From: Oscillospiraceae bacterium
GTDB taxonomy: Bacteria; Bacillota; Clostridia; Oscillospirales; WRJC01
Direction of reading: 5' to 3'
Length of the DNA: 61,166 nt
Assembly: GCA_009780985.1 (NCBI GenBank)
Contig: WQYZ01000003.1
Coordinates: 1 to 61,166, forward strand
The notes beneath the pieces are model-generated. The model searched no databases, was not told where the DNA came from, and was given only the letters and a program-made list of their open reading frames with translations. Positions 34,444 through 43,835 of the stretch are shown here, piece after piece. Numbering within the stretch: the first letter of the stretch is position 1; each line of letters opens with the position of its first letter. A program made the position numbers and the translations under genes.

Positions 34444-36000
34444 TTATTGTTGAATCTGGTCGAATTGAGCGATAGTTTTCTCCATAGCCGTAGTTATTTT
34501 CGCTTCGTTTTTGTCCCAGTACGACGCCATTGTATTTGTGCCTTTGTTTAACGAGTTGAAGAAATCGGTGACATTGCCCCAGTTGTAAACCTGAGCTATA
34601 TCATATAATCTGCTGGCAAAAATGAGGTCGAGCATTTCCTGCGATTCATTGTCGCGCGCAAATTTTGTTTTCAGCGATATATCGTAATATGCCGGAAGAA
34701 GAGTATATTGGCTTTCCGCAGTCAGGGCTTCGAGTATTATTCCGGTCCGGTCTTTATCCGTCACAGTGACGGGAATGGCGACGCTGCTTGTGCATCCCAC
34801 TTCGACGCTCGGATAATATCCGTCCTGCTGTTCATCGTATTTCGGCGGCGGAATTATCCCGAAATCAGTCGCCATATCGCGCAGAAGAGTTACCCTGTTC
34901 ATTCCCGCGTAATAAAACATTGCTCTGTTTGTGTTGAATACGACAAGCTGCATGCCGTCCCATACTGTATCGTTGGGATATTTTGACGCATAATCGTCGG
35001 CGTTTATCGTTATCTGTTTATCGGACTGTAACTGAAGTATTTTATCGCATATATCAACTGCGCGCTGGCTGAACATAGTAAGTTCGGGCTCGCCTGTCGA
35101 TTGATTGACTTTTGCTATATACTCCCCCGCTCCGTTGTAGAACGCCATCGCGTTTCTGTACTGGCTGACAAGCCCCCACTGATCTGTCTGGTCCATTACT
35201 CCGTCGCCGTTCAGGTCTTTTGCGACGGCTTTTATCATGTCGAGCATTTTACCCATAGTCCATGTGCCGTCTTTGACTAACTGATACGGGTCGTCAAGAT
35301 TATAGTCTTTCTGAACCTGTTTGTTGAACATAAGTATCCATGTCGCGTCCTTATCGGTTATAAGATAATTGCTGACTGTCGCGAACAATCTGCCGTCCAT
35401 TGTCAACTGTTCGGCGGCTTTCTGGTCCCACCACGGCTTGGTTAAATCAAGATACGGGAACGTTTTAAGGTCATATAAATATCCTCCGGTCATAAGCGTA
35501 GTTATTTGTGATAAACCATGGCACATGAGGTCAAACGCGTCGTCCCCGGCTTTTATGGATTTTGACGCTCTCGGTGTCAAATCCCCGTTTTCGGGAAGAT
35601 TCACGATTTTTATGTTGTATTTGTCTTCTATTGTCTTATTTCTCAGATAAACCGCGTCGTTTATAGGGTCTCCGTTTTCCTGTTCGGCATATATATCTTT
35701 TGCGTACCAGTGAACATTATACGACGGTCCCCTGCTTAAAATCCTGAACTCATATCCGTTGTAATCTTCCTGTGGCAACCCGGGGTCAATGCGGGCGACT
35801 GTTGTCGTCTGGTCGGATACTGTACTGTCAATGTTTGTCTCTCCTGAATTTGCGGTTGTTGTGTTTTCGGTATTGTCCGCATTTTTCGCGTCGCTATTGC
35901 TTTTCGCGCAACCCGAACTTATCCACGCGGAAAATATAATAATACACGCCAATAACAGAAATAATAAAATTGTATTGAGCTTTTTTATTTTTTTAACCAT
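34444..36000 (-). CDS. Extracellular solute-binding lipoprotein (ABC type)
   Basis: A 518-residue lipoprotein with a basic N-terminus, a hydrophobic core and lipid-anchor Cys31 (ISSGCA), then a Thr/Asn-rich linker and a family 1-like binding domain. It resembles the large sugar-binding proteins of clostridia: DAFDLMCHGLSQITTLMTGGYLYDL, YPSVEVGCTSSVAIPV, and a C-terminal DLIFASRLYDIAQVYNWGN. No permease or ATPase gene is nearby, so it is an orphan in this window. GGAGG precedes the ATG. The remnant at 421-830 is a decayed relative. Confidence 0.88.
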   Translation of the reverse strand: MVKKIKKLNTILLFLLLACIIIFSAWISSGCAKSNSDAKNADNTENTTTANSGETNIDSTVSDQTTTVARIDPGLPQEDYNGYEFRILSRGPSYNVHWYAKDIYAEQENGDPINDAVYLRNKTIEDKYNIKIVNLPENGDLTPRASKSIKAGDDAFDLMCHGLSQITTLMTGGYLYDLKTFPYLDLTKPWWDQKAAEQLTMDGRLFATVSNYLITDKDATWILMFNKQVQKDYNLDDPYQLVKDGTWTMGKMLDMIKAVAKDLNGDGVMDQTDQWGLVSQYRNAMAFYNGAGEYIAKVNQSTGEPELTMFSQRAVDICDKILQLQSDKQITINADDYASKYPNDTVWDGMQLVVFNTNRAMFYYAGMNRVTLLRDMATDFGIIPPPKYDEQQDGYYPSVEVGCTSSVAIPVTVTDKDRTGIILEALTAESQYTLLPAYYDISLKTKFARDNESQEMLDLIFASRLYDIAQVYNWGNVTDFFNSLNKGTNTMASYWDKNEAKITTAMEKTIAQFDQIQQ

Positions 36001-36058
36001 TTTAATTTCGCCTCCTATATAAAATAATTTTATATTTATACTTACATGAAAAAAATGA

Positions 36059-36535
36059 TTATTCGGTACGTTTAGAATATAAAAAATTATCTATTTCGTC
36101 CGCACGCTCAAATCGCCCAAGTTTTCTATAGGCTGAACTTTCATAGGAAAGATTCAATACAGGTAATTTCATATTTTTATAAACTATTTGTTCTATAAAC
36201 GGGCGTAAGTCAATTATATCTTCCCAAATATCATTGCATTTCTTTTGAATATCTCCCATTACTTCAATTTCCACTCCATTGATTGCAAAATATCCGATAT
36301 GTGACCGTACTTTTTCTATTGCTGAAAATAAAACAGGTCTTACAACATAATTCTTTAATAACTCATTAATCTCATATGCTCCCGCTTTATTTGTTTGAAT
36401 ATCAATATCGCGGGGGGTTAATTTCATCCCCTGAATTGTAAACGATGTACTTCCAGTTAGTACCCAAATTATTTCTCGCTGATTTAAATAATTGTATATA
36501 GTAACCAAAGCCGAATCTTGATTTAAACTTAACAT
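36059..36535 (-). CDS. Nucleotidyltransferase-like protein
   Basis: A protein of about 158 residues from the ATG at 36535, which has CGGAG ten bases upstream; the frame stays open to 36640 but that part has no ribosome site. WVLTGSTSFTIQGMKLTPRDIDI has the pattern of a minimal nucleotidyltransferase (G-S near the start and a D-x-D pair, here PRDIDI). No partner HEPN gene lies next to it, so a toxin-antitoxin role is not supported. Function unknown. Confidence 0.65.
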   Translation of the reverse strand: MLSLNQDSALVTIYNYLNQREIIWVLTGSTSFTIQGMKLTPRDIDIQTNKAGAYEINELLKNYVVRPVLFSAIEKVRSHIGYFAINGVEIEVMGDIQKKCNDIWEDIIDLRPFIEQIVYKNMKLPVLNLSYESSAYRKLGRFERADEIDNFLYSKRTE

Positions 36536-36673
36536 CTTGCTATCTCCGAATATAAACTTTCCACGTTTAAATAATAATTTAAAACTATTTAATAATATAA
36601 GTATAACATATCGCTTATAATTCGTCAATGAAATAATCATTATTTTTCAAAAATTTATAAATATAAAATAAAA

Positions 36674-36707
36674 AAATATGCCATGTATTTTATTACACGG
36701 CATATTT
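36674..36707 (-). terminator. Rho-independent terminator of the penicillin-binding protein gene
   Basis: AAATATGCC and GGCATATTT bracket an inner TGT/ACA pairing; on the minus strand the stem is followed by a run of T. It lies 16 bp after the stop codon. Confidence 0.7.
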
Positions 36708-36722
36708 CTTTCAATTAAAGCA

Positions 36723-38396
36723 TTAATACAAAAACAGTCCCAAGTAATCGCATATCTCTTTAAATATCGCGGCAGATTGTACGTTTTCCGTTACGCCGCC
36801 TTCCGCAATCACGGCAATTGAGTATAACGCCCCGTTAGCGTCAGTGTTTGCAGGATAATATCCGGCAAACCAGCTGTGCACTATCTGCTGCGTCGTGACT
36901 GTTCCGTCGTCTCCAACAACCTGCTCGTACTGCCCTGATTCCGCGCTCGACGTCTTGCCTCCTGCAACTCCGTATTCCGGCTGAGCCGGCGACCCTGTTC
37001 CGTGGTCGACACACGCTTTTGTCATTTCAAGCAGATATTCGACCGTCTGGTCGCTTAAGACTTTTTCAGATTCGGCGTTCTGTACGTTTACCGTTTCATT
37101 TTCGAAATCTAAGGATTTCACGATAGATAGTTCCGGCATAATTCCGTTGTTTGCTATACAGCAGAAAATCCTCGAAATTTCGAGCGGGGTTACCAACAGT
37201 TCGCCCTGCCCTATAGCAGTGTTTGCAATCATAGCGGGCGGCGGGTCGTCGACTTGCGGGATATTCCCGTGCTGAACAGACAGTCCGTCCAAATCGGTCA
37301 TTTCGCCTATGCCGAGTTTTTTTGCCATGGCGTATATTTTATCGTAGCCTATATGCAAGGCGAGGTTCATAAAATAAGTGTTGCAGCTGTGCGCATACGC
37401 CTCGCACATATCCATTTCCCCGTGTCCCCAGCCGCCGCGGCATGTAAAAGTTTTGCCGTCAACGTCAATATATCCTGTGCAGTCATAAGTATAATTATAA
37501 TAATTCTCATCTTCTTCAAGAGCCGCCGCCGCAACTACCGTTTTAAATATAGAACCGGGAGTAAACGTGCTGAAAGCCCTGTTTATAAATTCCCCGTTTG
37601 TGCTGTTTATATAATCGGCTAAATTATCCGGCGAATATGTCGGACGGCTGACGCTTGCGAGTATTTCACCGGTAGATACGGACGTCACGACAATCGCGCC
37701 TTTTTTCATATATTTAGCGGCTATTTCCTCAACCTTTTTCTGCAAATCCAAATCTATAGTCAGGGATATGCCGGTTTGCGCATTATATCCGTAATCTATT
37801 GTCCTGATAGGAGAACCTTTCAAACTCTTTTCCAACGCGTCGGAATCATATACAGCCTCTATTTTTGAACCTGTTTTAGTCAGAAAATCGTTATACGCCG
37901 CTTCAATTCCGGTTACGCCGTTTCCTGTTTTGTCGACGTAACCCACAATATGCAGAGCCGGGAAACTCTCCCCGTCGTTTCTTTTGTATGTTCTGTAGGA
38001 TTGCATGTATGCGTTGTTAATATTTTCGTTTATGCGGATTACAAACGGCTTTCCCTGCGTTATTTCATTTAATACATCATCCTGTTTTAAACCGCTGACT
38101 TGCGCGATACTTTTTGCCGCGTCGTCATATGTTTCCGTACTCAAATCTATTTTTGACGGGTCAACGAGACAGTTGTACGCATCCGGAAAACCGGCGACTA
38201 TATTGCCGTTTCGGTCAAATATGAATCCCCTGCGTTGAACCACGTCTAATTTTCTCGTATATTGATCCGCAAGAGCCGGCATAACTTCTTTATAATCGCT
38301 TGTGGACACGGTATATAACTTAAAAAATATAAAACCTGTTATAATTATAATAACAACATATAAACCGACTGTTTTTCTTTCGTTAATTGACAGCAT
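36723..38396 (-). CDS. Class B penicillin-binding protein (peptidoglycan transpeptidase)
   Basis: A membrane-anchored cell-wall cross-linking enzyme of 557 residues. One N-terminal transmembrane helix (about 10-30) leads to a dimerisation domain (RRGFIFDRNGNIVA, 55-68) and a transpeptidase domain with Ser282-x-x-Lys285 in TPGSIFK, Ser337-Cys-Asn339, and KTS at 481-483 where nearly all relatives have KTG. It belongs to the PbpA/SpoVD/PBP2 group; which one is unclear because no mre, rod or fts genes are adjacent. AGGAGA precedes the ATG. Confidence 0.92.
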   Translation of the reverse strand: MLSINERKTVGLYVVIIIITGFIFFKLYTVSTSDYKEVMPALADQYTRKLDVVQRRGFIFDRNGNIVAGFPDAYNCLVDPSKIDLSTETYDDAAKSIAQVSGLKQDDVLNEITQGKPFVIRINENINNAYMQSYRTYKRNDGESFPALHIVGYVDKTGNGVTGIEAAYNDFLTKTGSKIEAVYDSDALEKSLKGSPIRTIDYGYNAQTGISLTIDLDLQKKVEEIAAKYMKKGAIVVTSVSTGEILASVSRPTYSPDNLADYINSTNGEFINRAFSTFTPGSIFKTVVAAAALEEDENYYNYTYDCTGYIDVDGKTFTCRGGWGHGEMDMCEAYAHSCNTYFMNLALHIGYDKIYAMAKKLGIGEMTDLDGLSVQHGNIPQVDDPPPAMIANTAIGQGELLVTPLEISRIFCCIANNGIMPELSIVKSLDFENETVNVQNAESEKVLSDQTVEYLLEMTKACVDHGTGSPAQPEYGVAGGKTSSAESGQYEQVVGDDGTVTTQQIVHSWFAGYYPANTDANGALYSIAVIAEGGVTENVQSAAIFKEICDYLGLFLY

Positions 38397-38583
38397 TGAA
38401 ATTTAATCTCCTATAGAAATATAATATTTATATTTTTATTATGGATTTATTTCCCATACTTTATTCTGTGAAAATATATAAAAAAGCAATTAATCATTGC
38501 TTTATTTTAGATATTTTTTAGTGTATAATATTAAGCAAACAAATATAAAAAATATAAATTAAATAAATTCGAGGTGTAATCAT

Positions 38584-39273
38584 ATGTTTAACATAAGAAA
38601 ATTCGGGGCATATATATCAAAACTGCGTAAACATGCGGATATGACGCAGTCTGTTCTGGGAGAAAAATTAAACGTCACGAGACAGGCTGTGTCAAGATAC
38701 GAAAACGGCGACAGTTTCCCGGATATATCTATATTGGTTCTGCTTTCAGAAATTTTTAACGTTTCTGTCGACGATTTAATAAAAGCCGGAGAACCCACAA
38801 AAGCCGAGGCAATTTTATTGCAAAGCGATATAAAACAATCTGAAATTCCTCAAGAAATATTTAAAGAAAAAACAATAACTGACGATATATTAAATATAGC
38901 CTCTCTGTTAAAACCCAGCTTGTTGGACAAAATAGCAAAAGGATTCGAAAAACACGATATAGATATATCAAAACTTACAAATCTTGCCGAATATCTGTCG
39001 GATGAAACTTTTGTTTCCATGCTCGAAAACTCCTCTTTTGAAACGCTCGACAAAAATATTTTAGAAAAATTTGTACCGTTTTTAGACGATAATTCGAGGG
39101 GCAACATATTTAAGCAGGTTATCGACGGAGAGCTTGATTATAACTTTTTGGAATTGCTCGCGCCTTATGTAGACCCGTATTATTTTTCCACGCAGGTTGA
39201 AGCCGCGGTCGTTTACGGCGTTCTGCCGGCTGAGGCTTTAAAAACATTGGAGAAATTACATTGGCCTGCATAG
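38584..39273 (+). CDS. XRE-family helix-turn-helix regulator
   Basis: A 229-residue protein with an N-terminal helix-turn-helix (residues 5-60, YISKLRKHADMTQSVLGEKL then VTRQAVSRYENGDSFPDIS) and a helical C-terminal part with no recognised domain, rich in short LLDKIAKGFEKHDID-type helices. GAGGTG precedes the ATG. It lies between a divergent penicillin-binding protein gene and a chemoreceptor gene; it could control either, but nothing in the sequence shows this. Confidence 0.85.
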   Translation: MFNIRKFGAYISKLRKHADMTQSVLGEKLNVTRQAVSRYENGDSFPDISILVLLSEIFNVSVDDLIKAGEPTKAEAILLQSDIKQSEIPQEIFKEKTITDDILNIASLLKPSLLDKIAKGFEKHDIDISKLTNLAEYLSDETFVSMLENSSFETLDKNILEKFVPFLDDNSRGNIFKQVIDGELDYNFLELLAPYVDPYYFSTQVEAAVVYGVLPAEALKTLEKLHWPA

Positions 39274-39329
39274 TGAAAAACATGTGTAAAAAAATTAACA
39301 TTTTAATTTGTTAAATTTTCAAAAAAGAC

Positions 39330-39358
39330 TTGTATTTATAAAAAATTTATGATATTAT
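39330..39358 (+). promoter_or_regulatory. Sigma-A promoter of the chemoreceptor gene
   Basis: TTGTAT (39330-39335) and TATTAT (39353-39358) are 17 bases apart, about 114 bases before the ATG. The long leader shows no recognised riboswitch. Confidence 0.55.
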
Positions 39359-39471
39359 ATGAAACAGTATTTTATTAAGGTAATTTTAAGGCAAATAATA
39401 GAACCACAGGAAAAAAATAAAAAAGGAAAGTAAAAAATCGTTGTATTTATAAAACGGAGGATGTATTAGAA

Positions 39472-41313
39472 ATGAAAAGGAAAAAAAGAAGTTTAGCAGC
39501 AAAAATGATTTCTATCATGGTGGTAATCTGTATTGTCGGAGTGGCGGCAATCGTCACGACGGGCACAATATTATCCGGGAATTCGGTATTTCAGGAAACT
39601 TTAGATAAAGTGCAAAACAGCACGGCGGTTAAAGCCGAAGACATAGAATCATGGGTAACCAGTGAAACCGCTTATTTAGATTCTATTGACCACAGTCTGG
39701 CTTTTATAACGGATCAGTCGAAAGACAATATGCAAAATATTTTCAATTCATATGTCCAGGCTCACCCTATATATTATTCTTTATATACGGGTATGCCCGA
39801 CGGCAGCGCGGTATTCAACGACGGGTGGATTCCGGGCGCAGGCTGGGTGCCGTCTGACAGAGAATGGTATAAAGGAGCCGCTGCAGACAAGTCTTCGGTC
39901 TATATCTCGTCAGTATATACCGACGCAGAAAGCGGAAAATTGTGCACTTCTATTTCAAAAGCAATCATTGACGAATCAACCGGGGAATTTAAAGGCGTAT
40001 TGAGCGCGGATATATTTATTGACGACATCACAAAAATGGTAATTGAAACAAATATCGCAAAAGGCAGTTACGCATTTGTTGCAGACGCGCAGGGAAATAT
40101 TTTAATGCATCCGGATGCAAACTATCAGCCGGTTTACGATGCGGCTAACGACACAGATACATTTAAAAATCTCAGTACGGTAGACAACGGCTCTTTGGCA
40201 AATATGTGGAGGGAATCAACCCAAAGCGGCGACCCTGTAAAGGCTGTGGGTCCCGATGGTATCGCAAAATTTTACACCATGGCTGCGATTCCGTCCACCG
40301 GATGGATAATGTATATCGCCGTCCCGACAAGCGTGATATACGCTCCAGTATATCAGCTGCTCTATGTAACTGTGCCGATATGCTTGGTTCTTTTGATTAT
40401 ACTCGTAATAGTTGCGGTAAGCATAGTTAAGTCTATAGACAAAGTACTGAAGCAAGCCGCAGTTCAGCTCCAGCAGTCCACGGGCGATATAATAAACACA
40501 GCCGCAGAACTTACAGAGACGTCAAATAATCTCGCTCAAAGCGGCAGCCAGCAGGCGGCGTCAATCGAGGAAACGTCAGCAACTATGAATCAAACCGCGA
40601 GCATGGTGGAACAAAATACAAGAAGCACGCATCACGCATTGACGCTGACAAAAGAAACGTCTGAAGAAACGTCTAACGGAGCGCAGAAAATATCAAGTCT
40701 GATAAACTTTATGGACGAGCTTTCAAAATCGAGCCATGCCATATCAAACGTTATAAACACTATTTCAGGCATAGCTTCGCAGACCAATATACTTGCGCTC
40801 AACGCGTCAGTAGAATCCGCAAGAGCGGGAGAAGCGGGGAAAGCGTTCTCCGTAGTATCAGAAGAAGTGCGCGCGCTCGCGCAAAAATGTAACGACGCAG
40901 TCAGAAGCACTTCGGAAATAATCGAAAACAACGCGCGTCTGACTGAATTGAGCATAGATAATTCTCACGAAGTCAGCAGGGCGTTCGATGCCATATCGAA
41001 TAAAATCGACAAAGTAAATCAAATAATGGAAGAGATAACAACCGCGAGCGAAGAACAGTCAAAAGGCGTCAAATATGTAAACGAGACGCTGAGCCAAATG
41101 GAAAAGCTCACCCAGTCAAACGCGGCGATTTCGGAAGAATCCGCCGCCGCCGCAACCGAACTGAAATCGCAGTCTGATATATTGCAGGAACTCACAGACA
41201 ATTTAAATCGTCTCGTCGGGCATGATTACTCCCAAACAGATGAAATTCAAACAAAATCAGCCGGCGCGAGACAGTTCAACACCAATTCCCCTCTTGCCAT
41301 GAACGAGCGATAG
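39472..41313 (+). CDS. Methyl-accepting chemotaxis protein with dCache sensor
   Basis: A 613-residue transmembrane receptor. Helix 1 spans about 12-32 and helix 2 about 298-322; the extracytoplasmic domain between them has the dCache pattern WYKGAAADKSSVYISSVYTD. The cytoplasmic part contains the conserved signalling hairpin EEVRALAQKCNDAVRSTSEI and long Gln/Ser/Ala helices. A clear HAMP domain between helix 2 and the signalling helices is not seen. No che or flagellar genes are in the window. ACGGAGG precedes the ATG. Confidence 0.93.
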   Translation: MKRKKRSLAAKMISIMVVICIVGVAAIVTTGTILSGNSVFQETLDKVQNSTAVKAEDIESWVTSETAYLDSIDHSLAFITDQSKDNMQNIFNSYVQAHPIYYSLYTGMPDGSAVFNDGWIPGAGWVPSDREWYKGAAADKSSVYISSVYTDAESGKLCTSISKAIIDESTGEFKGVLSADIFIDDITKMVIETNIAKGSYAFVADAQGNILMHPDANYQPVYDAANDTDTFKNLSTVDNGSLANMWRESTQSGDPVKAVGPDGIAKFYTMAAIPSTGWIMYIAVPTSVIYAPVYQLLYVTVPICLVLLIILVIVAVSIVKSIDKVLKQAAVQLQQSTGDIINTAAELTETSNNLAQSGSQQAASIEETSATMNQTASMVEQNTRSTHHALTLTKETSEETSNGAQKISSLINFMDELSKSSHAISNVINTISGIASQTNILALNASVESARAGEAGKAFSVVSEEVRALAQKCNDAVRSTSEIIENNARLTELSIDNSHEVSRAFDAISNKIDKVNQIMEEITTASEEQSKGVKYVNETLSQMEKLTQSNAAISEESAAAATELKSQSDILQELTDNLNRLVGHDYSQTDEIQTKSAGARQFNTNSPLAMNER

Positions 41314-41334
41314 ATTAAAACAAAAATAATAAAT

Positions 41335-41376
41335 AAAAAAGGGCGATGAAAACTGTTTCGTTTCATCGCCCTTTTT
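41335..41376. terminator. Bidirectional terminator
   Basis: AAAAAGGGCGATGAAA and TTTCATCGCCCTTTTT form a perfect 16-bp stem with a nine-base loop and T-runs on both sides, between the convergent chemoreceptor and htpG genes. Confidence 0.9.
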
Positions 41377-41399
41377 GGGTTTTATATATATTTATAAAT

Positions 41400-43484
41400 C
41401 TATTGATTCGTCTTATCGCACAAATCAATGCTGTATTCCATGAATTTTTCGAGTTCTTCCGCAGTTAATTCACGCTTGCTTATCAGCGAAAGCATATAAA
41501 TATATCTTGCCGTTTCTTTATTCTTTGTGTTCATGAGTTTTTGTATAAGAGAGTTGTTTGAATTAATTATGAGCGTTTCTTCGTAATCCATGTCTGCCAT
41601 ACCCGCCATATTTGAATCTACCGCTTTATACTGTTTCATCATATCGGCAATTCTTCTTGACTGTTCGGATAAAGTCAGCAAAGCCGGTATTTTATCGTCG
41701 CTGAGTTTGCTCACTTCCATTTTGAGATTTTTGAATTTATCTGGATTTTCCGTCATGCCTATCGCGTCTTTGAATAAGTCGATAAGTCCTTGATTTTCAG
41801 GACTTTCTTCTTTTTTATCTTTATTATTTTTATCGTCTTTTTTGTCTGCTGTTTCGTTTAAATCGGAATCTACTCTGACAAATTTTACTTTAGGCTTGTC
41901 CTTATCTCCCCCGCCGCGCATTTCCACAAGACTTATAAACTGCGTCTCTATTATGTTTTCGAGAATTAAAACTTCTCTGCCCGCTCTCTGATGCATAGAC
42001 ACATATACAGCCTGCGCGGACGGGTTGTTTGTATAATATATGCTGACTTCTTTTTTATCTTTACTGTCTTTAATTTCTGCATTATCTTTTGACATGGCAT
42101 TTATATATTCGTCTAAAGTTTTATATTCGCCCTGCGTATTTTTATATATTATAATGTCTTTCAGTCTGTCGTAGAATTTTTGGTCGCGCAGACAGCCGTA
42201 TAATATAAAAGTCTTTATATCCTGCCAGAATCCCTCATATTCTTTGCGTTCGGTGTTAAACAGCGACGTGAGTTTATCTCCCACTTTTTTCACGATATGC
42301 GCCGAAATTCTGGAAACATACCCGCTGTTTTGCAAATAGCTTCTCGAAACGTTCAGGGGAAGTTCCGGGCAGTCGATAACGCCTTTCAGCATCAAAAGAT
42401 ATTCCGGGATAACTTCTTTTATATTATCCGCGACAAAGACCTGATTATAATACAGTTTCACCTGACCCTCAAGGCTGTCAAACTGTGTGTTTATTTTCGG
42501 GAAATATAAAATCCCTTTAAAATTAAGCGGATAATCCGCATTTATGTGGATATAGAACAGCGGTTCTTTAAAATCTTTAAAGACTTTTCTGTAAAATTCC
42601 GAATATTCTTCTTTTGTGCAGGACGACGGATTTTTCGTCCAAAGCGGCGAAATGTCGTTTATGGGTTTTTCTACCTCTGTCGTCTCTATCATGTCTTCCT
42701 CTTCGCTATGTTCGTGGTCGTGATGCTCATGTCCGTCGTTTTCATCATGTTCATGTTTCTTATTTACGTCTGTAAAATATATCGGAACAGGCATAAAAGC
42801 GCAGTATTTGTCGAGTATATCTTTTATTTTATACTCGCTCATAAATTCTTTGTTTTCGTCGTTTATGTGAAGAATGACTTCGGTTCCCATGTCTGTTTTT
42901 TCGGGAGCGTATATGCCGGACGCGTCCGGCGAATCCCCTTCGTAAAGTTCAAAATTGCCGTCGTCCGTACACGTCCAGAACACGCCCGGACTCCCGGCAT
43001 ATGATTTTGTTCTGATATCGACTTTATCAGAAACCATAAACGCCGAATAAAATCCCAATCCGAAATGACCGATTATGCCGTTTTTAGCGGTGTCTTCTTT
43101 TAAATTTTTATCGGTTTCACCGGACTTATCCGAATTTTCCTGACTGTCGTTGGATTCATATTTTTCGATAAAATCCAACGCCCCTGAAAGCGCGATTTGG
43201 TTTATATATTTTTTAACTTCTTCGGCGTTCATTCCGATACCATTGTCTGTTACTTTAAGCGTATTTTCCTCGGAATTAAGCTCGACGGTAATTTTAAATT
43301 CCGTGTTTTTGATATCCTCCGATTGTATTTCCCCAAGAGATATTAATCTTTTTATTTTAGTTACTGCGTCGCATGAATTTGAGACAATTTCCCTCAAAAA
43401 TATTTCTTTGTCAGAGTAAAGCCACCTTTTAATTATAGGAAATATATGTCTGGTTTCTACTGATATTCCGCCTTTTTCAAGCAT
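41400..43484 (-). CDS. htpG: Chaperone HtpG (Hsp90) with His-rich charged linker
   Basis: ATP-dependent chaperone of 694 residues. The N-terminal ATPase domain has EIVSNSCDAVTK, DNGIGMN and GIIGHFGLGFYSAFMV; the middle and C-terminal domains are complete. Two unusual insertions are seen. One of about 25 polar residues (110-135) sits in the ATP lid. The other, in the linker at 244-259, has seven His within 16 residues (HEHDENDGHEHHDHEH) followed by an acidic stretch, which looks like a metal-binding loop. A terminator lies downstream, and the ribosome site before the ATG (AGGAGG-like) is good. Confidence 0.96.
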   Translation of the reverse strand: MLEKGGISVETRHIFPIIKRWLYSDKEIFLREIVSNSCDAVTKIKRLISLGEIQSEDIKNTEFKITVELNSEENTLKVTDNGIGMNAEEVKKYINQIALSGALDFIEKYESNDSQENSDKSGETDKNLKEDTAKNGIIGHFGLGFYSAFMVSDKVDIRTKSYAGSPGVFWTCTDDGNFELYEGDSPDASGIYAPEKTDMGTEVILHINDENKEFMSEYKIKDILDKYCAFMPVPIYFTDVNKKHEHDENDGHEHHDHEHSEEEDMIETTEVEKPINDISPLWTKNPSSCTKEEYSEFYRKVFKDFKEPLFYIHINADYPLNFKGILYFPKINTQFDSLEGQVKLYYNQVFVADNIKEVIPEYLLMLKGVIDCPELPLNVSRSYLQNSGYVSRISAHIVKKVGDKLTSLFNTERKEYEGFWQDIKTFILYGCLRDQKFYDRLKDIIIYKNTQGEYKTLDEYINAMSKDNAEIKDSKDKKEVSIYYTNNPSAQAVYVSMHQRAGREVLILENIIETQFISLVEMRGGGDKDKPKVKFVRVDSDLNETADKKDDKNNKDKKEESPENQGLIDLFKDAIGMTENPDKFKNLKMEVSKLSDDKIPALLTLSEQSRRIADMMKQYKAVDSNMAGMADMDYEETLIINSNNSLIQKLMNTKNKETARYIYMLSLISKRELTAEELEKFMEYSIDLCDKTNQ

Positions 43485-43588
43485 AGATTCAACAATCCTC
43501 CTTTTGTTTTTGCTTTTGTTTAATATATAATTTTATAATATTATAACATAATATTATAATAAAATCAATCAATTACAAAAAATTTTTA

Positions 43589-43617
43589 TTGACATCTAAT
43601 AAAAAATATGATATAAT
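43589..43617 (+). promoter_or_regulatory. Consensus promoter of tRNA-His
   Basis: TTGACA (43589-43594) and TATAAT (43612-43617) with a 17-base spacer match the sigma-A consensus exactly. The predicted start lies about 60 bases before the tRNA. Confidence 0.88.
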
Positions 43618-43682
43618 ATTTAAACATGAATAATTTCAAGCGCACTTTTGATTTTTATAATTGTTATCTGTTAATTGAATAT

Positions 43683-43757
43683 GGTGGGTGTGGCTCAGTT
43701 GGTTAGAGCGCCAGGTTGTGGCCCTGGATGTCGCCGGTTCAAATCCGGTCATTCACC
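43683..43757 (+). tRNA. tRNA-His (GTG)
   Basis: The sequence folds into a full cloverleaf. The acceptor stem is GTGGGTG/CATTCAC, with an extra G(-1) at 43683 facing discriminator C73 at 43757, the identity mark of tRNA-His. The anticodon arm is CCAGG-TTGTGGC-CCTGG with anticodon GTG. The D-arm has GGCTCAGTTGGTTAGAGC, and the T-arm is GCCGG-TTCAAAT-CCGGT. CCA is not encoded. Confidence 0.97.
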
Positions 43758-43764
43758 CTATGGA

Positions 43765-43806
43765 AAAAATCCCGATATATTACGATATATCGGGATTTTT
43801 GTTTTT
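43765..43806 (+). terminator. Rho-independent terminator of tRNA-His
   Basis: A perfect 16-bp stem (43765-43780 with 43785-43800; AAAAATCCCG and CGGGATTTTT at the base) closes on the four-base loop TACG and is followed by GTTTTT. Confidence 0.9.
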
Positions 43807-43835
43807 ATGCTGTGTTTACCTGTCTTAAATTATGT

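Noticed and set aside
35919-35927. DnaA-box-like TTATCCACG
   Set aside because: It is a single near-match inside the coding region of the solute-binding protein with no cluster of boxes around it.
36059-36535. Toxin-antitoxin pair with the nucleotidyltransferase-like gene
   Set aside because: No HEPN or other partner gene lies beside it.
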